Shown here piece after piece: positions 50,545-62,822 of a stretch of 64,000 nucleotides of DNA. Numbering within the stretch: position 1 is the first letter of the stretch; every line of letters starts with the position of its first letter. The stretch is taken from assembly GCA_930367215.1 (NCBI GenBank), contig OV884056.1, positions 127,098,053 through 127,162,052 on the forward strand, written 5' to 3'. This stretch comes from Pollenia angustigena. Lineage: Eukaryota > Arthropoda > Insecta > Diptera > Polleniidae. The translations under genes were made by a program, and so were the position numbers. A model generated the notes under the pieces. It ran no database searches. It saw only the letters and a list, made by a program, of their open reading frames with translations, and was not told where the DNA came from.

Positions 50545-53500
50545 CATATGTTATTTTCTTATTTAGATTTGGTAAACTAGAATCATTAATTCGAATCATG
50601 ATGCATCACCGTGAGATATTAAATCACCAGAACTCGAAAGCGGTGAGTTTAACAATTTAGTTTTACCTTTGAATTTCTGTCACCATATGTAATTTTCTTA
50701 TTTAGATTTGGTAAACTAGAATCTTTAATACGAATCATGATGCATCACCGTGAGATATTAAATGACCAGAACTCGAAGGCGATGAGTTTAACAATTTATT
50801 CTTACTTTTAAAATTTCTGTCACCATATGTAATTTCCTTATTTAGATTTGGTAAACTAGAATCTTTAATTCGAGACATGATTCATCACCGTGAGATATTA
50901 AATGACCAGAACTCAAAAGCGATGAGTTTAAATATATATTTTTGCCCCTAAATTTTCTGTCACCATATGTAATTTTCTTATTTAGATTTGGTAAACTAAA
51001 ATCTTTAATTCGAATCATGATGCATCACCTTGAGATATTAAATGACTAGAACTCGAAAGCGATGAGTTTAACAATTTATTCTTACTTTTTTATTTTCTGT
51101 CACCATATGTAATTTTCTTATTTAGATTTGGTAAACTAGAATCTTTAATTCGAATCATGATGCATCACCGTCAGCTATTAAATGATCAGAACTCGAAAGC
51201 GGTGCGTTTAACTATTTCGTTTTACCTTTGAATTTTCCTGCACCATATGTAATTTTCTTATTTTGATTTGGTAAACTAGAATCTTTAATTCGAATCATGA
51301 TGCATCACCGTGAGATATTAAATGACCAGAACTCGGAAGCGGTGAGTTTAACAATTTAGTTTTACCTTTGAATTTCTGTCACCATATGTAATTTTCTTAT
51401 TTAGATTTGGTAAACTAGAATCTTTAATACGAATCATGATGCATCACCGTGAGATATTAAATGACCAGAACTCGAAGGCGATGAGTTTAACAATTTATTC
51501 TTACTTTTAAAATTTCTGTCACCATATGTAATTTCCTTATTTAGATTTGGTAAACTAGAATCTTTAATTCGAGTCATGATGCATCACCGTGAGATATTAA
51601 ATCACCAGAACTCGAAAGCGGTGAGTTTAACAATTTAGTTTTACCTTTGAATTTCTGTCACCATATGTAATTTTCTTATTTAGATTTGGTAAACTAGAAT
51701 CTTTAATACGAATCATGATGCATCACCGTGAGATATTAAATGACCAGAACTCGAAGGCGATGAGTTTAACAATTTATTCTTACTTTTAAAATTTCTGTCA
51801 CCATATGTAATTTCCTTATTTAGATTTGGTAAACTAGAATCTTTAATTCGAGACATGATTCATCACCGTGAGATATTAAATGACCAGAACTCAAAAGCGA
51901 TGAGTTTAAATATATATTTTTGCCCCTAAATTTTCTGTCACCATATGTAATTTTCTTATTTAGATTTGGTAAACTAAAATCTTTAATTCGAATCATGATG
52001 CATCACCTTGAGATATTAAATGACTAGAACTCGAAAGCGATGAGTTTAACAATTTATTCTTACTTTTAAATTTTCTGTCACCATATGTTATTTTCTTATT
52101 TAGATTTGGTAAACTAGAATCATTAATTCGAATCATGATGCATCACCGTGAGATATTAAATGACCAGAACTCGAAAGCGCTGAGTTTAACAATTTAGTTT
52201 TACCTTTGAATTTTCTGTCACCATATGTAATTTTCTTATTTAGATTTGGTAAACTAGAATCTTTAATTCGAGTCATGATGCATCACCGTGAGATATTAAA
52301 TCACCAGAACTCGAAAGCGGTGAGTTTAACAATTTAGTTTTACCTTTGAATTTCTGTCACCATATGTAATTTTCTTATTTAGATTTGGTAAACTAGAATC
52401 TTTAATACGAATCATGATGCATCACCGTGAGATATTAAATGACCAGAACTCGAAGGCGATGAGTTTAACAATTTATTCTTACTTTTAAAATTTCTGTCAC
52501 CATATGTAATTTCCTTATTTAGATTTGGTAAACTAGAATCTTTAATTCGAGACATGATTCATCACCGTGAGATATTAAATGACCAGAACTCAAAAGCGAT
52601 GAGTTTAAATATATATTTTTGCCCCTAAATTTTCTGTCACCATATGTAATTTTCTTATTTAGATTTGGTAAACTAAAATCTTTAATTCGAATCATGATGC
52701 ATCACCTTGAGATATTAAATGACTAGAACTCGAAAGCGATGAGTTTAACAATTTATTCTTACTTTTAAATTTTCTGTCACCATATGTAATTTTCTTATTT
52801 AGATTTGGTAAACTAGAATCTTTAATTCGAATCATGATGCATCACCGTCAGCTATTAAATGATCAGAACTCGAAAGCGGTGCGTTTAACTATTTCGTTTT
52901 ACCTTTGAATTTTCCTGCACCATATGTAATTTTCTTATTTTGATTTGGTAAACTAGAATCTTTAATTCGAATCATGATGCATCACCGTGAGATATTAAAT
53001 GACCAGAACTCGGAAGCGGTGAGTTTAACAATTTAGTTTTACCTTTGAATTTTCTGTCACCATATTTAATTTTCTTATTTAGATTTGGTAAACAAGAATC
53101 TTTAATTTGAATCATGATGCATCACCGTAAGATATTAAATGACCAGAACTCGAAAGCGATGAGTTTAACAAATTATTTTTACCTTTGAATTTTCTGTCAC
53201 CATATGTACTTTTCTTATTTAGATTTGGTAAACTAGAATCTTTAATTCGAATCATGATGCATCACCGTGAGATATTAAATGATCAGAACTCGAAAAGCAT
53301 TGAGTTTAACAATTTATTCTTACTTTTAAATTTTCTGTCAACATATGTAATTTTCTTATTTAGATTTGGTAAACTAGAATCATTAATTCGAATCATGATG
53401 CATCACCGAGAGATATTAAATGACCAGAACTCGAAAGCGGTGAGTTTAACAATTTAGTTTTCCTTTGAATTTTCTGTCACCATATGTAATTTTCTTATTT

Positions 53501-56206
53501 AGATGTGGTAAACTAGAATCTTTAATTTGAGTCATGATGCCTCACCGTGAGATATTAAATTACCAGAACTCGAAAGCGGTGAGTTTAACAATTTAGTTTT
53601 TCCTTTGAATTTTCTGTCACCATATGTAATTTTCTTATTTAGATTTGGTAAACTAGAATCTTTAATTCGAGTCATGATGCATCACCGTGAGATATTAAAT
53701 GACCAGAACTCGAAAGCGGTGATTTTAACAATTTATTCTTATTTTTAAAATGTCTGTCACCATATGTAATTTCCTTATTTAGATTTGGTAAACTAGAAAC
53801 TTTAATTCGAGTCATGATTCATTACCGTGAGATATTAAATGACCAGAACTCGAAAGCGATGAGTTTAAATATATATTTTTGGCTTTACATTTTCTGTCAC
53901 CATATGTAATTTTCTTATTTAGATTTGGTAAACTAGAATCTTTAATTCGAATCATGATGCATCACCTTGAGATATTAAATGACTAGAACTCGAAAGCGAT
54001 GAGTTTAACAATTTATTCTTACTTTTAAATTTTCTGTCACCATATGTAATTTTCTTATTTAGATTTGGTAAGCTAGAATCTTTAATTCGAATCATGATGC
54101 ATCACCGTGAGCTATTAAATGATCAGAACTCGTAAGCGGTGAGTTTAACTATTTAGTTTTACCTTTGAATTTTCTGTCACCATATGTAATTTTCTTATTT
54201 AGATTTGGTAAACTAGAATCTTTAATTAGAATCATAATGCATCACCGTGAGATATTAAATGACCAGAACTCGAAAGCGATGAGTTTAACAATTTATTCTT
54301 ACTTTTAAAATTTCGGTCACCATATGTTATATCCTTATTTAGATTTGGTATGTAATTTTCTTATTTAGATTTGGTAAACTAGAAACTTTAAATCGAATCA
54401 TGATGCATCACCGTGAGATACTAAATGACCAGAACTCGAAAACAGTGAGTTTAACAATTTAGTTTTACCTTTGAATTTTCTGTCACCATATGTAATTTTC
54501 TTATTTAAATTTCGTAAACTAGAATCTTTAATTCGAATCATGATGCATCACCTTGATATATTAAATGACCAGAACTCGAAAGCGGTGAGTTTAACTATTT
54601 AGTTTTACCTTTGAATTTTCTGTCACCATATGTAATTTTCTTATTTAGATTTGGTAAACTAGAATCATTAATTCGAATCATGATGCATCACCGTGTGATA
54701 TTTAATGACCAGAACTCGAAAGCGGTGAGTTTAACTATTTAGTTTTACCTTTGAATTTTCTGTCACCATATGTAATTTTTTTATTTAGATTTGGTAAACT
54801 ATAATCTTTAATACGAGTCATGATGCATCACCGTGATATATTAAATCACCAGAACTCGAAAGCGGTGAGTTTAACAATTTAGTTTTACCTTTGAATTTTC
54901 TGTCAACATATGTAATTTTCTTATTTAGATTTGGTAAACTAGAATCTTTAATACGAATCATGATGCATCACCGTGAGATATTAAATGACCAGAACTCGAA
55001 GGCGATGAGTTTAACAATTTATTCTTACTTTATAATTTCTGTCACCATATGTAATTTCCTTATTTAGATTTGGTAAACTAGAATCTTTAATTCGAGTCAT
55101 GATTCATCACCATGAGATATTAAATGACCAGAACTCAAAAGCGATGAGTTTAAATATATATTTTTGCCCTTACATTTTCTGTCACCATATGTAATTTTCT
55201 TATTTAGATTTGGTAAACTAAAATCTTTAATTCGAATCATGATGCATCACCTTGAGATATTAAATGACTAGAACTCGAAAGCGATGAGTTTAACAATTTA
55301 TTCCTACTTTTAAATTTTTTGTCACCATATGTAATTTTCTTATTTAGATTTGGTAAACTAGAATCTTTAATTCGAATCATGATGCATCACCGTGAGATAT
55401 TAAATGACCAGAACTCGAAAGCGGTGATTTTAACAATTTAGTTTTACCTTTGAATTTTCGGTCACCATATGTAATTTTCTTATTTAGATTTGGTAAACTA
55501 GAATCTTTATTTCGAATCATGATGCATCACCGTGAGATATTAAATGACCAGAACTCGGAAGCGGTGAGTTTAACAATTTAGTTTTACCTTTGAATGTTCT
55601 GTCACCATATGTAATTTTCTTATTTAGATTTGGTAAACTAGAATCTTTAATTAGAATCATGATGCATCACCTTGAGATATTAAATGACCACAACTCGAAA
55701 GCGGTGAGTTTAACAATTTAGTTGTACCTTTGAATTTTCGGTCACCATATGTAATTTTCTTATTTAGATTTGGTAAACTAGAATCTTTAATTCGAATCAT
55801 GATTTATCACCGTGAGATATTAAATGACCACAACTCGAAAGCGATGAGTTTAACAAATTAATTTTACCTTTGAATTTTCTGTCACCATATGTAATTTTCT
55901 TATTTAGATTTGGTAAACAAGAATCTTTAATTCGAATCATGATGCATCACCGTAAGATATTAAATGACCAGAACTCGAAAGCGATGAGTTTAACAAATTA
56001 TTTTTACCTTTGAATTTTCTGTCACCATATGTACTTTTCTTATTTAGATTTGGTAAACTAGAATCTTTAATTCGAATCATGATGCATCACCGTGAGATAT
56101 TAAATGATCAGAACTCGAAAAGCATTGAGTTTAACAATTTATTCTTACTTTTAATTTTTCTGTCACCATATGTAATTTTCTTATTTAGATTTGGTAAACT
56201 AGAATC
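50545..56206 (+). repeat. 140-bp satellite array, block S6 (left palindrome arm of U2)
   Basis: Forward satellite of 5.7 kb. A series of about 1.4 kb (AATTTCTGTCACC short-variant monomers, then the ordered TTATTCTTAC, ATATATATTTTTGCC, CTTGAG and GTCAGC monomers) recurs at about 50680, 51370, 51650 and 52340 in partial and complete forms, which enlarges it relative to S4. From 54351 to the end it mirrors S5 from its left edge. It joins the 383-bp array at TAGAATC, exactly as S4 does. Confidence 0.95.
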
Positions 56207-57529
56207 AAATAGAAACTGGGAATTATTTCCTTCCGAAGGTAACTTTTATATTATATTCAACATTTTTCATTTTTCGAATTTATTCTATGAGCTAAATTTC
56301 AGTTATGTATTTTATAAAGCTTTTTTGTAATAGTTCTATTCCTACAATTTTTCAGAAATGACTTTATACACTACCAGACTATTATATTGTATTTTCTATT
56401 TACATTTTACATTAGCCTTCCGTTGGAAAGCAATGAGGTATATTGAATGTACAGAAAAATTTACAATTATTAGACACCAGCAGAATGTAATGCATTTTCT
56501 GGCCCGCTGCGGCCGTCGTCAGCATTCTTTGTGTCTCACTGGATAGTGTTACTTTATAAACTGAATGTATTTAACTCAACTATTTTAACAAATAGAAACT
56601 GGGAATTATTTCCTTCCGAAGGTAACTTTTAATTATATTCAACATTTTTCATTTTTCGAATTTATTCTATGAGCTAAATTTCAGTTATGTATTTTATAAA
56701 GCTTTTTTGTAATAGTTCTATTCCTACAATTTTTCAGAAATTACTTTATACACTACCAGACTATTATATTGTATTTTCTATTTACATTTTACCTTAGCCT
56801 TCCGTTGGAAAGCAATGAGGTATATTGAATGTACAGAAAAATTTACAATTATTAGACACCAGCAGAATGTAATGCATTTTCTGGCCCGCTGCGGCCGTCG
56901 TCAGCATTCTTTGTGTCTCACTGGATAGTGTTACTTTATAAACTGAATGTATTTAACTCAACTATTTTAACAAATAGAAACTGGGAATTATTTCCTTCCG
57001 AAGGTAACTTTTATATTATATTCAACATTTTTCGAATTTATTCTATGAGCTAAATTTCAGTTATGTATTTTATAAAGCTTTTTTGTAATAGTTCTATTCC
57101 TACAATTTTTCAGAAATGACTTTATACACTACCAGACTATTATATTGTATTTTCTATTTACATTTCACCTTAGCCTTCCGTTGGAAAGCAATGAGGTATA
57201 TTGAATGTACAGAAAAATTTACAATTATTAGACACCAGCAGAATGTAATGCTTTTTTTGGCCCGCTGCGGCCGTCGTCAGCATTCTTTGTGTCTCACTGG
57301 ATAGTGTTACTTTATAAACTGAATGTATTTAACTCAACTATTTTAACAAATAGAAACTGGGAATTATTTCCTTCCGAAGGTAACTTTTATATTATATTCA
57401 ACATTTTTCATTTTTCGAATTTATTCTATGAGCTAAATTTCAGTTATGTATTTTATAAAGCTTTTTTGTAATAGTTCTATTCCTACAATTTTTCAGAAAT
57501 GACTTTATACACTACCAGACTATTATATT
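56207..57529 (+). repeat. 383-bp tandem repeat, palindrome arm C of U2, proximal part
   Basis: Three complete units (starts about 56207, 56590 and 56972) and part of a fourth, with the same marks as arm A units 1-3. Private changes are ACATTAGCC in unit 1 and loss of 7 bp from CATTTTTCATTTTTCG in the third. Interrupted at TATT by the insertion at 57530. Confidence 0.94.
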
Positions 57530-57660
57530 AGTGGTATTCACACCGAACTTGTTAATTTGTTACTCGGTAGTTTGTTAATTTGCCAAAGTTACCAACTGTG
57601 AACGACCCCCTTTTTAAAACTTTGTTAGTCTGGTAAATTTAAAATAAAACAAGTTAGAGT

Positions 57661-58423
57661 GCTATATTCGGCTGTGCCGAATCTTTGATACCCTCCACCG
57701 ACAGTACGAATGTTTAAGGAGTAATATCTGTATGATGTTATTATTATCTTATACTGTGACAATTTGTTATTAATTATGGTTTTAGGCGACTAAAGTGTGT
57801 TCCGGTAGTAGGGTTTATATGGGGCCTAGGGTAAATAATGGACCGATCATCACGAAATTTCACAGCGTCATTTCAAGGCCTTTAAAACTGTGACGTACCA
57901 ATTTCTGTTATGCTAGCATTATTAATTATGGTTTTAGGTGTACTAAACTGTTTTCCGGGAGTAGGGTTTATATGGGGCCTAAGGTAAATTATGGACCGAT
58001 CGTCACGAAATTTCACAGTGTTATTTCTAGTCCTAAAAAACTGTGACGTACCAAATTTTGTTACGCTAGCGTTATTTTTACGGTTTCAGGCGCACTAAAC
58101 TTTTCCGGAAATATTGTTCATATGGGGCTTAGGGTAAATTATGGACGGATCATCACGAAATTTAACAGCGTGATTTTCAGTCAAATAAAACAAATTTTTG
58201 CAAAATCTTATCTCATTCCGTGCCTTGTTCCAGCATTTATGTTATTTTTTGTAACAAAATTATCAATTTTTTTAGGTGGTGGTTTACATTTTGATTCATA
58301 GCTCTGGTCCTACTGAACCGATTTTGCTGGATTTCAATCCCAAACTGCTTAGGATAACTACAAGCAATTTGGCACCAAGTTTGTTCATTTCTTTTGAGTT
58401 GTTCGAAAGTGAGCGTGTTTTCA

Positions 58424-58458
<35 letters not shown>

Positions 58459-58580
58459 GACATGGCTAAATCGACTTAGAATTACTCAAGGACCCAGAAT
58501 ATATATACTTTATGGGATCTGAGATGAATAATAAACTAAATATACCCTCTTCACAACTAATTGTGGTGGAGGGTATAAAA
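57661..58580 (+). mobile_element. Dipteran dispersed repeat nested in the TIR element
   Basis: Starts GCTATATTCGGCTGTGCCGA with TACCCTCCACC shortly after and ends GGTGGAGGGTATAAAA. Near the right end a CAGACGGACAGACAGA run (58424-58460) precedes ACATGGCTAAATCGACTTAG and AATATATATACTTTATGGG. This arrangement is characteristic, from general knowledge, of abundant short non-coding repeats in flies. A short frame ending in R-R-T-D-R-Q-T-D repeats is a translation of the GACA run, not a gene. Whether this is part of the surrounding TIR element or a separate insertion is unclear. Confidence 0.62.
57767..58190 (+). repeat. Internal tandem repeat, three units of about 152 bp
   Basis: The phrase TATATGGGGCCTAGGGTAAA recurs, diverged, at about 57816, 57968 and 58119, each followed by a TGGACCGATC-like stretch, ATCACGAAATTTCACAGCG-like text and, in the first two, AAACTGTGACGTACCAA. 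Units differ by roughly 10-20 percent by eye, so they are older than the insertion. Non-coding. Confidence 0.75.
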
Positions 58581-58857
58581 ATCATTTAATTAACAAACTT
58601 ACTCTCACTGTACACGAAAATTGCCAAAACACAAATATTTTTTAAAAATGTATCACAAATGACTTTTTTATTATATTTATTTAGAAACTGCAACAGCTGA
58701 TTGTGAGTTACCAACTAACAACTATTTTATCAGGGGTGCCGTGTCGTTAATTTGTTAAATGTTAATCCGGTAGCGCGTTAAATATACAAAAACAAAACGC
58801 GTGTAAATAAGTAACGATTAACGACTAACAAACTAACAAGCTTGGTGTGAATACCCC

Positions 58858-59333
58858 TATTGTATTTTCTATTTACATTTTACCTTAGCCTTCCGTTGGA
58901 AAGCAATGAGGTATATTGAATGTACAGAAAAATTTACAATTATTAGACACCAGCAGAATGTAATGCATGTTCTGGCCCGCTGCGGCCGTCGTCAGCATTC
59001 TCTGTGTCTCACTGGATAGTGTTACTTTATAAACTGAATGTATTTAACTCAACTATTTTAACAAATAGAAACTGGGAATTATTTCCTTCCGAAGGTAACT
59101 TTTATATTATATTCAACATTTTTCATTTTTCGAATTTATTCTATGAGCTAAATTTCAGTTATGTATTTTATAAAGCTCTTTTGTAATAGTTCTATTCCTA
59201 CAATTTTTCAGAAATGACTTTATACACTACCAGACTATTATATTGTATTTTCTATTTACATTTTACCTTAGCCTTCCGTTGGAAAGCAATGAAGTATATT
59301 GAATGTACAGAAAAATTTACAATTATTAGACAC
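58858..59333 (+). repeat. 383-bp tandem repeat, palindrome arm C of U2, distal part
   Basis: Resumes at TATTGTATTTTC after the insertion and carries the unit-5 marks (ATGCATGTTCTGG, CTCTGTGTC) and the last-unit marks (AAGCTCTTTTG, ATGAAGTA), ending at the hAT target site TTAGACAC. Confidence 0.94.
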
Positions 59334-59772
59334 TAGGCTTTTGCACTAAGTACATTTAAATTCAAAAACATTTGCTTTTTTAAAAATTCTCAGAGTAAAG
59401 CTAAGTACAAAAGGGAATCAAAGCAAATAAATTCAAAACAAAAAAAAACAAATAAAATAAATTATTCTCTTTATACGCTCAGAGTTCTTGTATTTACTCA
59501 TTCTTACTCACTTTAAATAAATTACAGTAAACATTTTTTTTGCTAATGTTCTGTAAGTACTTTGCAAGATTCTTATTTTACAATGTGGGTATTTTAAGCA
59601 TTAAATGCAAGCAATGGTTATTGCTTTTTAATTTGTCTTATTTGCAGATTATTACTAATTATTAAAATAAAAACTATTACTTTGTGTTACCGTTATTTAT
59701 ATTTTGTCTCTTTTGGTAATTTTTATAGTTTTAATACAGTATATTTGAAACATTGTTAAAATTGTAAGGAAT
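59334..59772 (+). mobile_element. Truncated hAT copy (U2 palindrome junction)
   Basis: Begins TAGGCTTTTGCACTAAGTAC after TTAGACAC and runs 0.43 kb before breaking at CATTGTTAAAATTGTAAGGA, the reverse complement of the U1 junction. In U1 the truncated copy is on the right arm; here it is on the left. Confidence 0.88.
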
Positions 59773-60038
59773 AAAAATTGTAGGAATAGAACTATTACAA
59801 AAAAGCTTTATAAAATACATAACTGAAATTTAGCTCATAGAATAAATTCGAAAAATGAAAAATGTTGAATATAATATAAAAGTTACCTTCGGAAGGAAAT
59901 AATTCCCAGTTTCTATTTGTTAAAATAGTTGAGTTAAATACATTCAGTTTATAAAGTAACACTATCCAGTGAGACACAGAGAATGCTGACGACGGCCGCA
60001 GCGGGCCAGAAAATGCATTACATTCTGCTGGTGTCTAA
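59773..60038 (-). repeat. Partial 383-bp unit in the palindrome loop of U2, inverted
   Basis: Reverse complement of 43200-43465, from AAAAATTGTAGG to the inverted hAT target duplication GTGTCTAA (60031-60038). Its orientation relative to the outer flanks is opposite to that in U1. Confidence 0.92.
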
Positions 60039-61020
60039 TAGGCTGTTGCAAAAGTACAAAAAACAAATACTTAAACACATTCCCTTTTTTTCGTGTATTT
60101 GTTTTATTGTACCTTCTCTTTAGAGAGACAATTGCTGTTCTCTTTTATAAGAAACAAACATTGTGTTTATTGTTTTTGAAAAAAATAAATAAAGCAAGTC
60201 TTAAGCATGGTAAGAAGTAAGCAAAATAAAAACAAGAACATGCACATGTTTGGACTTAAGACAAGAAGTTCTTAAACCATTTACTAAAATACTTGAGTAT
60301 TTTTGTAAGTTTTATTTTGTTTGTATGAAATTTCGCTTTTGTTTAATTTGATGTTATGATCAAATTATCAACATAGCAATAGTTATATAGGTATACCTAG
60401 ATACGTATGTACATACATATGTATATTCCATAAAATTAACTGCTAAATTAATGCTAAAAATAAAAACCAAGAGAATTTCCGTAAAAATATTTACCTACAT
60501 ATCGTCATTTAAATTTACAAAAGCCATAAGTTGCGTTGGAAAAATTTTACAGGAGAAGACAAAGACTTAAATCAAAACTAGAAAAATTTTAACAATACAA
60601 TTGTTTCAAATATACTGTATTAAAACTATAAAAATTACCAAAAGAGACAAAATATAAATAACGGTAACACAAAGTAATAGTTTTTATTTTAATAATTAGT
60701 AATAATCTGCAAATAAGACAAATTAAAAAGCAATAACCATTGCTTGCATTTAATGCTTAAAATACCCACATTGTAAAATAAGAATCTTGCAAAGTATTTA
60801 CAGAACATTAGCAAAAAAAATGTTTACTGTAATTTATTTATAGTGAGTAAGAATGAGTAAATACAAGAACTCTGAGCGTATAAAGAGAATAATTTCTTTT
60901 ATTTGTTTTTTTTTGTTTTGAATTTATTTGCTTTGATTCCCTTTTGTACTTAGCTTTACTCTGAGAATTTTTAAAAAAGCAAATGTTTTTGAATTTAAAT
61001 GTACTTAGTGCAAAAGCCTA
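60039..61020 (-). mobile_element. Non-autonomous hAT element, 982 bp, full length, reverse
   Basis: The same length and ends as the U1 element (starts TAGGCTGTTGCAAAAGTAC, ends GTGCAAAAGCCTA) with GTGTCTAA on both sides (60031-60038 and 61021-61028). Very few substitutions separate it from 42218-43199 (for example TATTTACAGAAC for TACTTACAGAAC). No coding capacity. Confidence 0.9.
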
Positions 61021-62822
61021 GTGTCTAATAATTGTAAATTTTTCTGTACATTCAATATACTTCATTGCTTTCCAACGGAAGGCTAAGGTAAAATGTAAAT
61101 AGAAAATACAATATAATAGTCTGGTAGTGTATAAAGTCATTTCTGAAAAATTGTAGGAATAGAACTATTACAAAAGAGCTTTATAAAATACATAACTGAA
61201 ATTTAGCTCATAGAATAAATTCGAAAAATGAAAAATGTTGAATATAATATAAAAGTTACCTTCGGAAGGAAATAATTCCCAGTTTCTATTTGTTAAAATA
61301 GTTGAGTTAAATACATTCAGTTTATAAAGTAACACTATCCAGTGAGACACAGAGAATGCTGACGACGGCCGCAGCGGGCCAGAACATGCATTACATTCTG
61401 CTGGTGTCTAATAATTGTAAATTTTTCTGTACATTCAATATACCTCATTGCTTTCCAACGGAAGGCTAAGGTAAAATGTAAATAGAAAATACAATATAAT
61501 AGTCTGGTAGTGTATAAAGTCATTTCTGAAAAATTGTAGGAATAGAACTATTACAAAAAAGCTTTATAAAATACATAACTGAAATTTAGCTCATAGAATA
61601 AATTCGAAAAATGAAAAATGTTGAATATAATATAAAAGTTACCTTCGGAAGGAAATAATTCCCAGTTTCTATTTGTTAAAATAGTTGAGTTAAATACATT
61701 CAGTTTATAAAGTAACACTATCCAGTGAGACACAAAGAATGCTGACGACGGCCGCAGCGGGCCAAAAAAAGCATTACATTCTGCTGGTGTCTAATAGTTG
61801 TAAATTTTTCTGTACATTCAATATACCTCATTGCTTTCCAACGGAAGGCTAAGGTGAAATGTAAATAGAAAATACAATATAATAGTCTGGTAGTGTATAA
61901 AGTCATTTCTGAAAAATTGTAGGAATAGAACTATTACAAAAAAGCTTTATAAAATACATAACTGAAATTTAGCTCATAGAATAAATTCGAAAAATGAAAA
62001 ATGTTGAATATAATATAAAAGTTACCTTCGGAAGGAAATAATTCCCAGTTTCTATTTGTTAAAATAGTTGAGTTAAATACATTCAGTTTATAAAGTAACA
62101 CTATCCAGTGAGACACAAAGAATGCTGACGACGGCCGCAGCGGGCCAGAAAATGCATTACATTCTGCTGGTGTCTAATAATTGTAAATTTTTCTGTACAT
62201 TCAATATACCTCATTGCTTTCCAACGGAAGGCTAAGGTAAAATGTAAATAGAAAATACAATATAATAGTCTGGTAGTGTATAAAGTAATTTCTGAAAAAT
62301 TGTAGGAATAGAACTATTACAAAAAAGCTTTATAAAATACATAACTGAAATTTAGCTCATAGAATAAATTCGAAAAATGAAAAATGTTGAATATAATTAA
62401 AAGTTACCTTCGGAAGGAAATAATTCCCAGTTTCTATTTGTTAAAATAGTTGAGTTAAATACATTCAGTTTATAAAGTAACACTATCCAGTGAGACACAA
62501 AGAATGCTGACGACGGCCGCAGCGGGCCAGAAAATGCATTACATTCTGCTGGTGTCTAATAATTGTAAATTTTTCTGTACATTCAATATACCTCATTGCT
62601 TTCCAACGGAAGGCTAAGGTAAAATGTAAATAGAAAATACAATATAATAGTCTGGTAGTGTATAAAGTCATTTCTGAAAAATTGTAGGAATAGAACTATT
62701 ACAAAAAAGCTTTATAAAATACATAACTGAAATTTAGCTCATAGAATAAATTCGAAAAATGAAAAATGTTGAATATAATATAAAAGTTACCTTCGGAAGG
62801 AAATAATTCCCAGTTTCTATTT
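61021..62822 (-). repeat. 383-bp tandem repeat, palindrome arm D of U2 (1802 bp)
   Basis: Matches arm B in length and unit order at an offset of 17116 with rare substitutions, such as CTAATAGTTGT at about 61793 for CTAATAATTGT. It joins reverse satellite through CTATTTGATTC. Confidence 0.94.

Larger units (their letters stand above)
57530..58857. mobile_element. TIR element of about 1.33 kb inserted in arm C of U2
   Basis: The left end GTGGTATTCACACC and the right end GGTGTGAATACCCC extend into longer imperfect inverted repeats (AACTTGTTAATTTGTTA against AGCTTGTTAGTTTGTTA). TATT is present at both edges (57526-57529 and 58858-58861), and arm lengths confirm that element plus duplication is 1332 bp. 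The first left base is unpaired, so the boundary may be off by 1 bp. There is no transposase. Inside is a second repeat (57661-58580). Family unresolved. Absent from the other three arms, so it inserted after tandem duplication. Confidence 0.82.
56207..62822. repeat. Palindrome core of U2
   Basis: Arm C (56207-59764, containing a 1.33-kb insertion) and arm D (about 60590-62822) are reverse complements around a spacer of about 0.8 kb. Without the insertion the arms hold the same five 383-bp units in mirrored order. Spacer content equals that of U1 but runs the other way. Confidence 0.87.

Noticed and set aside
58276..58479. 67-codon frame ending in RRTDRQTDRQTD
   Set aside because: Created by the GACA run of a dispersed non-coding fly repeat.
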